In this document: one piece after another, positions 6,060 through 13,744 of the stretch
How the letters are laid out: the number at the start of each line of letters is the position of its first letter
Position numbering within the stretch: the first letter of the stretch is position 1
NCBI GenBank assembly: GCA_964483245.1
Contig: CAZABP010000073.1
Location: forward strand, 1 to 18,030
Source: CAZABP01 sp964483245
GTDB lineage: Bacteria > Planctomycetota > UBA1135 > UBA2386
DNA: 18,030 bases
Reading direction: 5' to 3'
Notes under the pieces: model-generated
Told to the model about the DNA's origin: nothing
The model's database searches: none
The model's input: only the letters and a program-made list of their open reading frames with translations
Program-made: the position numbers and the translations under genes

Positions 6060-7070
6060 ATGCAGAACCGATTCCCGCCTGCAGCCTCCGCACCGGTCGC
6101 CGCCGACCGCATCGCGCGCGAGACCGCATTCCTGCACGACGTGGTCACCGAGATGGAACGGGTCCTGGTCGGGCAGCGGGCATTGCTGGATGGCCTGCTG
6201 ATCGGGCTGCTGGCGGACGGGCACGTGCTGCTGGAGGGGGTCCCGGGCCTCGCCAAGTCGCTGGCGGTGCAGTCGCTCGCGCAGGCGCTCGGCGGCACGT
6301 TCCGCCGGATCCAGTTCACACCTGACCTGCTCCCGTCCGACCTGGTCGGGACGCAGGTCTACAACCCCAAGACCGGGGACTGGAGCGTGCGCGAAGGGCC
6401 GGTGTTCGCGAACTTCCTGCTCGCCGACGAGATCAACCGCGCCCCGGCGAAGGTCCAGTCGGCGCTGCTCGAGGCGATGCAGGAGCGGCAGGTGACGCTG
6501 GCGGGCGAGACACATTCGTTACCGCAACCGTTCCTGGTGCTCGCGACACAGAACCCGATCGAACACGAGGGCACGTACGCGCTGCCCGAAGCACAGATCG
6601 ACCGCTTCATGCTGAAGATCGTCGTCGGTTATCCGACCCGCGACGACGAGCGGCAGATCGTCGCGCGCATGGCGTCGGTCGGAAAGCGACCGGTTGCGCA
6701 GCAGGTGGCGTCGCCGGCGCAGATCCTGCAGGCCCGCGAGCTGCTCGACGACATCTACGTCGACGAGAAGGTGCTCGACTACGTCGTCGCACTCGTGTTC
6801 GCGACGCGGCAGCCGGCGACGAACGGCCTCGCACAGCTGGCGCCGCTGATCCTGTACGGCGCATCCCCGCGGGCCTCGATCGCCTGGACGCAGGCCGCGC
6901 GCGCGCACGCGTTGCTGGCCGGCCGCGGCTACGTGACGCCGCAGGACGTGCAGGCGGTCGCGATGGACGTCCTGCGCCACCGCGTCATCACGACCTACGA
7001 GGCGGAGGCGGAAGGGATCACGTCGGTGCGCATCGTCGAGCAGGTGCTCGACGCAGTGCCGGTTCCGTAA
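6060..7070 (+). CDS. moxR: MoxR-family AAA+ ATPase
   Basis: A 336-aa cytosolic AAA+ ATPase of the MoxR type, a normal length for the family. Visible motifs are Walker A GVPGLAKS at 60–67, Walker B LLADE at 120–124, sensor 1 ATQNP at 162–166, an arginine-finger region EAQIDRF ending near 183, and sensor 2 GASPRAS with Arg271. The NPIEHEGTYALPEAQ block is the MoxR signature. MoxR ATPases act as chaperones that remodel or activate vWA-domain partners; here the likely partners are the DUF58, BatA and BatB proteins encoded just downstream. It is the first gene of an eight-gene operon, with a -10-like box ending 10 nt before the ATG and no SD. The next gene follows after 5 nt. The identification is secure; its exact client is inferred. 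Confidence 0.96.
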   Translation: MQNRFPPAASAPVAADRIARETAFLHDVVTEMERVLVGQRALLDGLLIGLLADGHVLLEGVPGLAKSLAVQSLAQALGGTFRRIQFTPDLLPSDLVGTQVYNPKTGDWSVREGPVFANFLLADEINRAPAKVQSALLEAMQERQVTLAGETHSLPQPFLVLATQNPIEHEGTYALPEAQIDRFMLKIVVGYPTRDDERQIVARMASVGKRPVAQQVASPAQILQARELLDDIYVDEKVLDYVVALVFATRQPATNGLAQLAPLILYGASPRASIAWTQAARAHALLAGRGYVTPQDVQAVAMDVLRHRVITTYEAEAEGITSVRIVEQVLDAVPVP

Positions 7071-7075
7071 CCGGG

Positions 7076-7987
7076 ATGGAAGAGCGGGACGTCGAGCTCA
7101 CCGAGCTGCTGCGCGAGGTGCGCCGGATCCAGGTCCAGGCGAGCCGTCTCGTGCGCAGCGTGATGTCCGGCGGCTACACGTCGGTGTTCCGCGGTGCCGG
7201 GATCGAGTTCGACGAAGTGCGCGAGTACGTCCCGGGCGACGATCCGCGCTCGATCGACTGGAACGTGACGGCGCGCATCGGGCGGCCGTTCGTCAAGAAG
7301 TACGTCGACGAGCGCGAGCTGAGCCTGCTGTTCCTGCTCGACCTGTCGCCGTCGATGGGTGGCGGGTTCGGCGCCTGGTCGGCCCGCCAGATGGCGACGC
7401 GGCTGTGCGCCTGCCTCGCGCTGGCCGCCGTGCAGAACGACGACAAGGTCGGGCTGATCGCATTCGGCGACCGCGTCGAGCAGTACGTGCCGCCGCAGAA
7501 GGGACTCGGTCACGCGCTGCGGATCGTGTGCGACTGCCTCGCGCTGCGCGCGTCCGGCAGCGGCACCGATGCAGCCGCAGCGCTCGAGCTTGCGGGGCGG
7601 CTGCTGCGCCGGCGTTCGATCCTGTTCCTGGTCTCCGATTTCCTCGGGGACGGTTGGGAGCGTGCGCTCGGCCGCTGCGCCCGCCGGCACGATCTGATCG
7701 CCGTCCGGCTGCAGGTGCCGGAGCTGAGCGAACCGGGACGCGGCATGGCGCGCCTGCGCGACCCGGAGAGCGGGCGCAGACTCCTGGTCGACTGGGGTTC
7801 GCCGCGCGTGCGGGCGGAGTACGCGCGCCGCACCGACGCCTGGCGTGCCCGCACCGCCGACCGCCTGCGGCAGGCAGGCGTCGATCTGATCGATGCGCCG
7901 GTGCCGCGCACGGCGGATGTCGATGCCGTTGCGCGGCCGATCCTGCGGTTCTTCCAGATGCGCGAGCTGCGCGGGGAGAAGCGGTGA
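7076..7987 (+). CDS. DUF58 protein (vWA-like, MoxR partner)
   Basis: A 303-aa protein of the DUF58 family, which almost always sits beside moxR. The DUF58 core is clear: SGGYTSVFRGAGIEFDEVREY at about 31–51, then VPGDDPRSIDWNVTAR at 52–67. A vWA-type fold follows, with a MIDAS DxSxS (DLSPSM, Asp89, Ser91, Ser93) and a hydrophobic strand ILFLVSDFLGD near residue 180. There is no signal peptide or TM segment, so it is probably cytosolic. ATG 7076 starts 5 nt after the moxR stop and has only a weak GGG upstream, which suggests reinitiation or coupling with moxR. The 3' end overlaps the next gene by 4 nt (GTGA). It is probably remodelled by MoxR; its biochemical role is not established in the family. 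Confidence 0.95.
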   Translation: MEERDVELTELLREVRRIQVQASRLVRSVMSGGYTSVFRGAGIEFDEVREYVPGDDPRSIDWNVTARIGRPFVKKYVDERELSLLFLLDLSPSMGGGFGAWSARQMATRLCACLALAAVQNDDKVGLIAFGDRVEQYVPPQKGLGHALRIVCDCLALRASGSGTDAAAALELAGRLLRRRSILFLVSDFLGDGWERALGRCARRHDLIAVRLQVPELSEPGRGMARLRDPESGRRLLVDWGSPRVRAEYARRTDAWRARTADRLRQAGVDLIDAPVPRTADVDAVARPILRFFQMRELRGEKR

Positions 7988-8904
7988 AGCGCGCGGCCGG
8001 CGGCCTGCTGCTGCTGCTCGCGGCAGCGTGTGACGGCGGCCCGCCGATCCCGGAGCTGGAGCTCGCGCTGCGGATCGCAACCGATGCGGAGTTCGTCGAG
8101 CTCGGCAAGGCGTTCCCGCTCACCGTCGTGCGGATCTGGGAGCAGCGGCTGACACCGGAGCCGTGGGACGACCGGCTGCTCGCCCCGCTGCACGTGCACC
8201 TGCTCGGCACGCAGGAGCATGGCGATTGCACGCGGCGCCAGGAGACGCGGCGCTACCGCGCGCACGCATTCGCGCGGGACCGGCTCGTGCTGCCACCGAT
8301 CACGGTGCGCGCCAGCGGACGGGACGGCAGCTTGCGCGAAGCGGCCAGCAGCGAGCTCGTGTTGAAGATCGCGCCCGCGCTGCTCGCCGGCGACGGCCCA
8401 GCACCGGAGCTGCCGCTCGAGCCGTTCGGTGCCGAGACGGGCCGCGGCCGGCTGGCCTGGATCGCAACCGGCGTCGCATTCGTGCTGCTGCTGCTCGGGC
8501 TCGGCTGGCGTCAGCTGCGTGGTCGGCCGACACCGCGCTCGGTCGTGCCACCCGCGCCGCCTCCCCCACCGGAGGCCGTGGCGTTGGCCCGACTCGAACG
8601 ATTGCGCCGGCAATCGCCGCTGGGGCGCGCCGAGCAGCAGCAGTACCACATCGAGGCGAGTGCATTGCTGCGCGATTACGTGGCGGCACGGTTCGACGTG
8701 CCAGCCCCCCACCTGACGACCGAACGCACGCTGGCAGCACTGCGCGAAGGCCAGCACGCCAGCGCCGCAGGACTGGCGGCGCTCCGCACCTGCCTGCAGC
8801 AGTGCGACGAGGTCAAGTTCGCCGGTGCCGAGCCGACGGCCGCGCAACGCAACGACATGCTGGACGCCGCCGGCCGCGTCCTGCAGACCGGTGCCACGGC
8901 ATGA
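7984..8904 (+). CDS. BatD-like/DUF4381-like anchored protein
   Basis: A 306-aa protein starting at GTG 7984, which overlaps the DUF58 stop by 4 nt and has a GGGGAG SD at 7974–7979; the open frame upstream is only the DUF58 gene out of frame. The N-terminus KRAAGGLLLLLAAAC is a signal peptide with a possible lipobox Cys16, though the -3 residue is Ala rather than Leu, so lipidation is uncertain. Residues ~20–150 form a beta-type extracytoplasmic domain, ~156–177 a TM segment (WIATGVAFVLLLLGLGW), then a Pro-rich linker and a cytosolic helical domain (~200–306) with RDYVAARFDVPAPHLTTERTL. Topology and C-terminal domain resemble BatD encoded four genes later and the DUF4381-type proteins found beside batA. 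It is probably part of the Bat envelope complex. Confidence 0.8.
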   Translation: MKRAAGGLLLLLAAACDGGPPIPELELALRIATDAEFVELGKAFPLTVVRIWEQRLTPEPWDDRLLAPLHVHLLGTQEHGDCTRRQETRRYRAHAFARDRLVLPPITVRASGRDGSLREAASSELVLKIAPALLAGDGPAPELPLEPFGAETGRGRLAWIATGVAFVLLLLGLGWRQLRGRPTPRSVVPPAPPPPPEAVALARLERLRRQSPLGRAEQQQYHIEASALLRDYVAARFDVPAPHLTTERTLAALREGQHASAAGLAALRTCLQQCDEVKFAGAEPTAAQRNDMLDAAGRVLQTGATA

Positions 8905-9896
8905 GCTGGTTCACGACAGCGACCGGATTCACGCTGCGCGAGCCGCAGTGGCTGTGGCTCGCGCTCGCGATCCCGCTGCTGCTGGCGATGCGCATGCTGC
9001 GTGACCCACCGGCGCTGCGCTTCGCGCCGGCGGCGTTGGCGGTCGGGCTGCCGAAGTCGCTGCGGCAGCGGTTGCTGTGGCTGCCGGGCGCGCTGCAGGT
9101 GACCGCGCTCGTGGCCGCCCTGCTGGCGCTCGCGCGACCAGTCGAGCGGATCGTGCTGCCGCGCGAGCTGCAGGCGCTCGACATCCTGCTGCTGCTCGAC
9201 GTGTCGTCGTCGATGACGCAGAAGGACCTCGATCCGCTACGCACGCGGTTCGACGTCGCGAAGGAGGCAGCCGCCGGGTTCGTCGCGCGGCGCGCCGAAG
9301 ATCGCATCGGCCTGATCCTGTTCGCGCGGTATCCGGATCTGCGCTGTCCGCTGACGCTCGACCACACGGCCCTCGCCGAGCTGCTGGCTGCCGTCGCAGC
9401 GGTCGAGGCGGAAGGACCGGAGGATGCAACCGGGATCGGGACCGCACTCGCGCGTGCGGCGCAGACGCTGCAGCGAAGCCAGTCCCGTTCGAAGATCGCG
9501 ATCCTGTTGACCGACGGTCAGGAGAACGTCGCGACGGCGCAGACCCCGGAGGAGATCGCGCCGCTGCACGCGGCGCAGCTCTGCCGGCAGCTCGGGATCC
9601 GCGTCTACACCGTCGTCGCCGGGATCGAGGAGCGCAGCGAGACCGGCCAGGCACGACCTGTCGACACGCGCGAAGTCGAGCAGGTCGCGCGGTTGACTGG
9701 TGGCGCGTTCTTCGCGGTCCGCGACGCGGCGGCGCTGGCGCGCGTCTACGCCGAGATCGACGCCCTCGAGCGCAGCGAACTGACGACGCCACGGTTCCGG
9801 CTCGAGGATCGGTTCGCGCCGTTCCTGCTCGGCGCCCTGCTGTGCGGACTGGCCGCCGCCGTGTTGCGAAGGAGCGCGCTGCGCGTGCTGCCATGA
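8901..9896 (+). CDS. batA: BatA-like membrane vWA protein
   Basis: A 331-aa protein; ATG 8901 overlaps the previous stop (ATGA). Two N-terminal TM segments (about 17–32 and 62–78) precede a periplasm- or cytosol-facing vWA domain, and a C-terminal TM lies near 305–323 (FLLGALLCGLAAAVL). The MIDAS is complete: DVSSSM (Asp100, Ser102, Ser104), a Thr around 177 in EDATGIGTAL, and Asp205 in LLTDGQEN. The ALARP motif after TM2 is typical of BatA/BatB. BatA in Bacteroides and Leptospira is linked to aerotolerance and envelope stress. It is a likely MoxR-system client. It has the same length and architecture as the following batB, suggesting an ancient tandem duplication; the A/B labels rest on gene order and the TGGAFFAV-type ending. 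Confidence 0.9.
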   Translation: MSWFTTATGFTLREPQWLWLALAIPLLLAMRMLRDPPALRFAPAALAVGLPKSLRQRLLWLPGALQVTALVAALLALARPVERIVLPRELQALDILLLLDVSSSMTQKDLDPLRTRFDVAKEAAAGFVARRAEDRIGLILFARYPDLRCPLTLDHTALAELLAAVAAVEAEGPEDATGIGTALARAAQTLQRSQSRSKIAILLTDGQENVATAQTPEEIAPLHAAQLCRQLGIRVYTVVAGIEERSETGQARPVDTREVEQVARLTGGAFFAVRDAAALARVYAEIDALERSELTTPRFRLEDRFAPFLLGALLCGLAAAVLRRSALRVLP

Positions 9897-10888
9897 ACCT
9901 GACCGCGTACTTCGCCGCTCCGGCCGCGCTGTGGCTGCTGTTGCTCGTGCTGCCGGTCGCCGCGCTGGCATGGTTCGCCGATCGCAGGCGCGAGCGCGCG
10001 CTCGCAGCACTGCTCGGTCCGCGCCTGCCTTGGACCGCAGCCGAATGGAGCCCGCGCCGCCGCCGGGTGCGGCGCGGCTTCGCGCTGGCGGCGCTCGCGT
10101 TCGCCTGCCTCGCCCTCGCGCAGCCGAAGTGGGGCGAGGGGGAGTCGCTGCAGCCGCGGCCGCTGGATCTCGTCGTCTGCCTCGACGTGTCGCGGTCGAT
10201 GTTGGCGCGCGACCAGGAGCCGAACCGGCTCACGGCGGCGCAGCTCGAGATCCGCGCCCTTGCGGCGCGCGCCGCCGGCGACCGGCTCGGTCTCGTCGCG
10301 TTCGCCGGTGACGCGACCCTGCTGCTGCCGCTGACGTCCGATCTCCGATCGTTCGCCGAGCTCGTGCCGCAGGCGGGACCGCTCAGCGTCGCGCGCGGTG
10401 GAACGGATCTCGCGGCGGCACTCGACCGCGCGTTGGCCGCGCTGCCGCAGGCGGGAGGCGCGCAGGCGATCCTGCTGCTGACCGACGGCGAGGATCACGC
10501 CGGTGCCGGACTGCGCGCAGCCGGGCGCTGCCGGGCGCGCGGCGTCGTCGTCCACTGCGTCGGCTTCGGCTCGCCGCTCGGCAGCAAGATCGCACCGCCT
10601 GGCAGCGACGGATTCCTGCGCAACCGCAGCGGCGACGAGATCGTGACCGCAATGGATCCGGACAGCCTGCGCCGGATCGCAGCGGCGACCGGCGGTGTGT
10701 TCGTCGCTGCCGCGACGGCGCCTCAGCCGCTGCTTCGCCTCTACGAGCAACAGCTCGTGCCGCAGGCACGCGAGATGGACGCGACGCAGCGCGCGCAGCA
10801 ACGCGCGAACCGCTACCAGTGGCCCTTGCTGGGCTCGATCTTGCTCTGGATGCTGGCATTCGTCGTGAGCGAGCGGAGGCGGCCGTGA
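9893..10888 (+). CDS. batB: BatB-like membrane vWA protein
   Basis: A 331-aa protein; ATG 9893 overlaps the batA stop by 4 nt. TM segments lie at about 9–28 and 62–76, with a vWA domain between residue ~92 and 285 and a C-terminal TM near 310–326 (WPLLGSILLWMLAFVV). The MIDAS residues are Asp98, Ser100, Ser102 (DVSRSM), Thr171 (GGTDLAAAL) and Asp198 (LLTDGEDH). The BatB hallmark loop is present: GFGSPLGSKIAPPG, then GDEIVTAMDPDSLRRIAAATGG. ALAQPKWGE after TM2 matches the usual BatB text. It probably pairs with BatA in the membrane and contacts the TPR proteins BatC and BatE. The operon position between batA and batC agrees with other Bat operons. Confidence 0.93.
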   Translation: MNLTAYFAAPAALWLLLLVLPVAALAWFADRRRERALAALLGPRLPWTAAEWSPRRRRVRRGFALAALAFACLALAQPKWGEGESLQPRPLDLVVCLDVSRSMLARDQEPNRLTAAQLEIRALAARAAGDRLGLVAFAGDATLLLPLTSDLRSFAELVPQAGPLSVARGGTDLAAALDRALAALPQAGGAQAILLLTDGEDHAGAGLRAAGRCRARGVVVHCVGFGSPLGSKIAPPGSDGFLRNRSGDEIVTAMDPDSLRRIAAATGGVFVAAATAPQPLLRLYEQQLVPQAREMDATQRAQQRANRYQWPLLGSILLWMLAFVVSERRRP

Positions 10889-11616
10889 GATTCCTGCTCT
10901 GCGGTCTGCTGCTGCTGCTGCTGCAGGGGAGCGAGCCGTGGGCGGACGGTGCTGCGGAGTACCGCGCCGGGCGCTATCCGCAGGCGTACGCGGCGTTGTC
11001 GGCTGCCGCGCGCGAAGCGGCGCCGGAGCCCCCACCCGAGCTGCTGCACGATCTGGCGCTGGCCGCACTGCGGGTCGGCCGGTTCACCGATGCGCAGGCG
11101 GCGGCCACGCAGATGCGCGAGCGCGGCGGCGAGCGGCTTGCGGCGGCGCAGGCATTCCTGCTCGGCAGCATCGGCTGGGCGCGCAGCGAACGGGCCGAGG
11201 CGGCAGCGCGACTGCGGGACGCCGAGCCGGGTGCCTGGGACAGCGCGATCCGCGGCGCCGAGCAGGCGCGCGACGGCTGGTCGGCGGCGGCCGCGAGCCG
11301 CGACGACTGGCCGGCCGCACGGCGCAATGTCGAGCGGGCGCTGCAACGCATCGACGCGCTGCGCCGCGCGCAAGCGGAACAGCAGCGCGAGCTAAAGCGC
11401 ACCTCGAAGTCCGACCCGGAACCGCTTCCGCCGCCGGATCAGCCGGAGCCGGAGCCCGGAACCGAGCAGGCGCCGCACGAGCCGCAGGTGGCGCCGCTGC
11501 CGCCCGAGCAGGTGCAGCGGTTGTTCGATCGCCTGCTGGCGAAGGAGCGCGAGAAGCTCGCGCAGCGCGAGGCGGAACGCAGCAGCCGGCCGAGCACCGT
11601 GGAGCGGGACTGGTGA
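10885..11616 (+). CDS. batC: BatC-like TPR protein
   Basis: A 243-aa protein starting at GTG 10885, overlapping the batB stop (GTGA) and preceded by a GGAGG SD at 10875–10879. Residues 1–18 or so are a signal peptide (FLLCGLLLLLLQGSEPW). Degenerate TPR helices follow at ~20–160 (AAEYRAGRYPQAYAALSAAA, LLHDLALAALRVGRFTDAQ). A Pro/Glu-rich linker runs from ~175 to 212. The C-terminal helix (VQRLFDRLLAKEREKLAQRE) ends in VERDW, like the K/R-DW terminus common in BatC. BatC-type proteins bind partner proteins through the TPRs in the periplasm. An upstream in-frame start at 10819 lies inside batB and is rejected because of the SD and overlap at 10885. Confidence 0.85.
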   Translation: MRFLLCGLLLLLLQGSEPWADGAAEYRAGRYPQAYAALSAAAREAAPEPPPELLHDLALAALRVGRFTDAQAAATQMRERGGERLAAAQAFLLGSIGWARSERAEAAARLRDAEPGAWDSAIRGAEQARDGWSAAAASRDDWPAARRNVERALQRIDALRRAQAEQQRELKRTSKSDPEPLPPPDQPEPEPGTEQAPHEPQVAPLPPEQVQRLFDRLLAKEREKLAQREAERSSRPSTVERDW

Positions 11617-13031
11617 GCCACACCGGCGGGCTCACGGTGCTCGCGCTCGCACTCGCGGTGCTCGCGCCGGCCGCCGCGCAGTCGCCTTCCCAGCCGGAGG
11701 TGAGGATCGCGCTGACGGCCGATCCGGCGAGCTGTCACGTGCAGCAGCTCGTGCAGCTCCGCCTGCAGGTCCGGATCGACGAGCAGGCGCTGCGCACGCA
11801 ACTGCTGCAGCTGTTCCAGCAGCAGCTGGAGCTGCCGATCCAGGTCGACACGCGCGGACTCGAGCGCGACCCGCGCCTGCTTGCGCGCGGGAGCTGGTCG
11901 CCGCTCGCCGGCCCGGATGCGCCGATGCAGCTCGCGCTCGGTGAACGGATCGTGCGTGCGCCGACGCGGCGCATCGACACCGCGGATGGCCGGCGCGAGA
12001 CCGTCGTCGAGCTGGCGTTGGTCGTGTTGCCGCAGCAGGCGGGACCGCTGCCGCTGCCAGCGCCGACCGCGTCGTTCGCGTACGCGACGCAGTTCGAAGA
12101 GGACTTCGCGCGTGGACGCGTCGCCCTCGACCGTCACGACGTCACGGTCGAGGCGGATCCCCTGGCGCTCGACGTCGCACCGCTGCCGCCGGCGCCGCCA
12201 GGATTCACCGGCGCCGTCGGCACGTTCACGATCGGCGCCGAGCTGCTCCCGCGCGACGGCGCCCCGCTGCGGGTCGCGCTGACGATCCGCGGCGAGGGGA
12301 ACTTCGAGACGCTGGATCCACCACGGCTCGACGAGCTGAGCGGCTTCCACGTACTCGGCCGGATCGACCTGCGCAGCGGCACGCAGTGCACGTTCCGCTA
12401 CGAGCTGCAGCCGACCGGGCCGCAGGCACGGGAGCTGCCGGCGATCCCGTTCCGTTACTTCGATCCGACGCCGCCGGCCGGCTTCCGGCTCACGCAGACC
12501 GAGCCGCTGGCATTGCCGGCCACCACGGCCATGCCGCCGGCCGGGAGCAGCGCCGATCCGCTGCGACCGCTCAAGCCGGCACGCATGGTGGCACCGCCCG
12601 CGGCGGCCGGGCGCTGGTCCGCCTGGTTGGCACTGCTCGGTCCTTGGGTGTTGGCCGGCGGGTGCGCGGCGTTCGTGCAGGCGCGCCGGCGCGCGGCGCG
12701 GCTCGATCCGGCGGCGCTGCGCGCGCGGCACGCGCACGACGTCCTGATCACGCACCTCGCCACGCCGGATGCCGATCCGCGCACGGCGCTGGTCGAGTTC
12801 CTCGCGGCGCGGCTGCGCGTTTCCGCCGAGGTGGTGACCGGCCCGAACCTCGCGCGGCGGCTCACGCAGGCGGGTGTGCCTCCCGCGGTTGCGGAGCGCA
12901 CGATGGCGCTGCTCGGGGAGCTGACCGCCGAGCAGTACGGCGGCAGCGCGCCGGAACGCGCCGTCGCCGACGTGCGGGAGCTCGCGGCTGCCGTCGAGGT
13001 GCAGCTCGCGGATCAGGAGCCGGACGCATGA
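11613..13031 (+). CDS. batD: BatD-like protein
   Basis: A 472-aa protein starting at GTG 11613, overlapping the batC stop by 4 nt; GGAG at 11601–11604 is the SD. There is a signal peptide at 1 to about 24 (VLALALAVLAPAAAQ). Two or three beta-sandwich-like extracytoplasmic domains follow: the first begins VRIALTADPASCHVQQLVQLRLQV, and the later ones contain FTIGAELLPRDGAPLRVALTIRGEGNFETLDPP, a typical BatD block (G-x-GNf-x-L-x-P-P). A TM lies at about 335–353 and a cytosolic helical tail runs to 472. An unusual Gln/Leu-rich stretch (LLQLFQQQLELP) interrupts the first domain near residues 66–77. BatD is the large envelope component of the Bat system. The tail resembles that of the gene at 7984, so the operon may carry two BatD-like subunits. 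Confidence 0.88.
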   Translation: MSHTGGLTVLALALAVLAPAAAQSPSQPEVRIALTADPASCHVQQLVQLRLQVRIDEQALRTQLLQLFQQQLELPIQVDTRGLERDPRLLARGSWSPLAGPDAPMQLALGERIVRAPTRRIDTADGRRETVVELALVVLPQQAGPLPLPAPTASFAYATQFEEDFARGRVALDRHDVTVEADPLALDVAPLPPAPPGFTGAVGTFTIGAELLPRDGAPLRVALTIRGEGNFETLDPPRLDELSGFHVLGRIDLRSGTQCTFRYELQPTGPQARELPAIPFRYFDPTPPAGFRLTQTEPLALPATTAMPPAGSSADPLRPLKPARMVAPPAAAGRWSAWLALLGPWVLAGGCAAFVQARRRAARLDPAALRARHAHDVLITHLATPDADPRTALVEFLAARLRVSAEVVTGPNLARRLTQAGVPPAVAERTMALLGELTAEQYGGSAPERAVADVRELAAAVEVQLADQEPDA

Positions 13032-13696
13032 TCCTGCTCTGGTTGGCGCTGTCCTTGCTGCCGGGCGATCCGGAGCGCGCCGAGCGTGCGTACCGCGAAC
13101 GGCGCTTCGCGGAGGCGTACGCGCTGTACGAGCAGGCGCTGGCGACGAACGAGTACTCGGCCGGCGCGCTGCAGTTCAACCTCGGCAACTGCGCCTACCA
13201 CCTCGAACAGCCAGCGCTGGCGATCCTGCACTACCGGCGTGCGGAGCGAACGCTGCCGGACGATCCGGACCTGCAGTCGAACCGCCGCCAGGCGGAAGCG
13301 CAGCTCGGGCTTCCACCGCAGCCGGCGCTGCGCGAGGATCCGGACCGGCGCCGCGCACTGTCGCTGTTGGCGGCGGCCCTGCAGACGGTCGGGCTGTGCG
13401 GTGCGGTCCTGCTGACCAGGCGCGGCGCGCGGGTGGTGCTGTTGCTGTTGGCCGGCGTCGGTGCGGCTGCCGGGATCGCGGCGCTGCAGCCGCCAGCGGC
13501 CGCACCCGAAGCCGGCGTCGTGTTGGCCGCGACGCTCGACGTGCACGCCGATCCAGCCGCGGACGGCGAGCCGGTCGGCCGGCTCACGGCCGGGGAGCTG
13601 GTCTTCGTGACCGGCCAGCAGGACGGGCGGATCCAGGTGCGCCACGCCCGCGCCACCGGCTGGGTCGCACGCGACGGGCTCGCGTTGATCGACTGA
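13028..13696 (+). CDS. batE: BatE-like TPR–SH3 protein
   Basis: A 222-aa protein; ATG 13028 overlaps the batD stop (ATGA). A short hydrophobic N-terminus (MILLWLALSLL) acts as signal or anchor. TPR motifs lie at about 19–90 (AYRERRFAEAYALYEQAL, ALQFNLGNCAYHLEQPALAILHYRRAERTLPDDPDLQSN in two steps). Two TM segments follow at about 115–130 and 138–154, then a bacterial SH3-like domain from ~165 to the end (LDVHADPAADGEPVGRLTAGE, TGWV). The TPR–2TM–SH3 order is the classical BatE layout. It is the last gene of the operon; the next gene is 48 nt away with its own promoter-like box, and I see no hairpin terminator between them. It probably helps assemble the BatA/BatB complex. Confidence 0.9.
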   Translation: MILLWLALSLLPGDPERAERAYRERRFAEAYALYEQALATNEYSAGALQFNLGNCAYHLEQPALAILHYRRAERTLPDDPDLQSNRRQAEAQLGLPPQPALREDPDRRRALSLLAAALQTVGLCGAVLLTRRGARVVLLLLAGVGAAAGIAALQPPAAAPEAGVVLAATLDVHADPAADGEPVGRLTAGELVFVTGQQDGRIQVRHARATGWVARDGLALID

Positions 13697-13729
13697 ATCG
13701 GGCGTAAACCGGAGGCGCGGACCGTTCGT

Positions 13730-13735
13730 TAGACT
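13730..13735 (+). promoter_or_regulatory. -10-like TAGACT before the OB-like gene
   Basis: TAGACT matches TANNNT, is preceded by CGT, and ends 9 nt before the ATG at 13745 (GGCTTCCCG between). No SD is present in that stretch, so the transcript is probably leaderless or nearly so. GGAGG at 13711–13715 is too far upstream of the ATG (29 nt) to serve as its SD. No clear -35 is visible. Confidence 0.4.
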
Positions 13736-13744
13736 GGCTTCCCG

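Noticed and set aside
7405..7983. Upstream extension of the BatD-like gene
   Set aside because: It lies inside DUF58 in another frame, and a GGGGAG SD plus GTGA overlap point to 7984.
13697..13744. Terminator between batE and the OB-like gene
   Set aside because: No stem of more than a few base pairs and no T-run could be found in the 48 nt.
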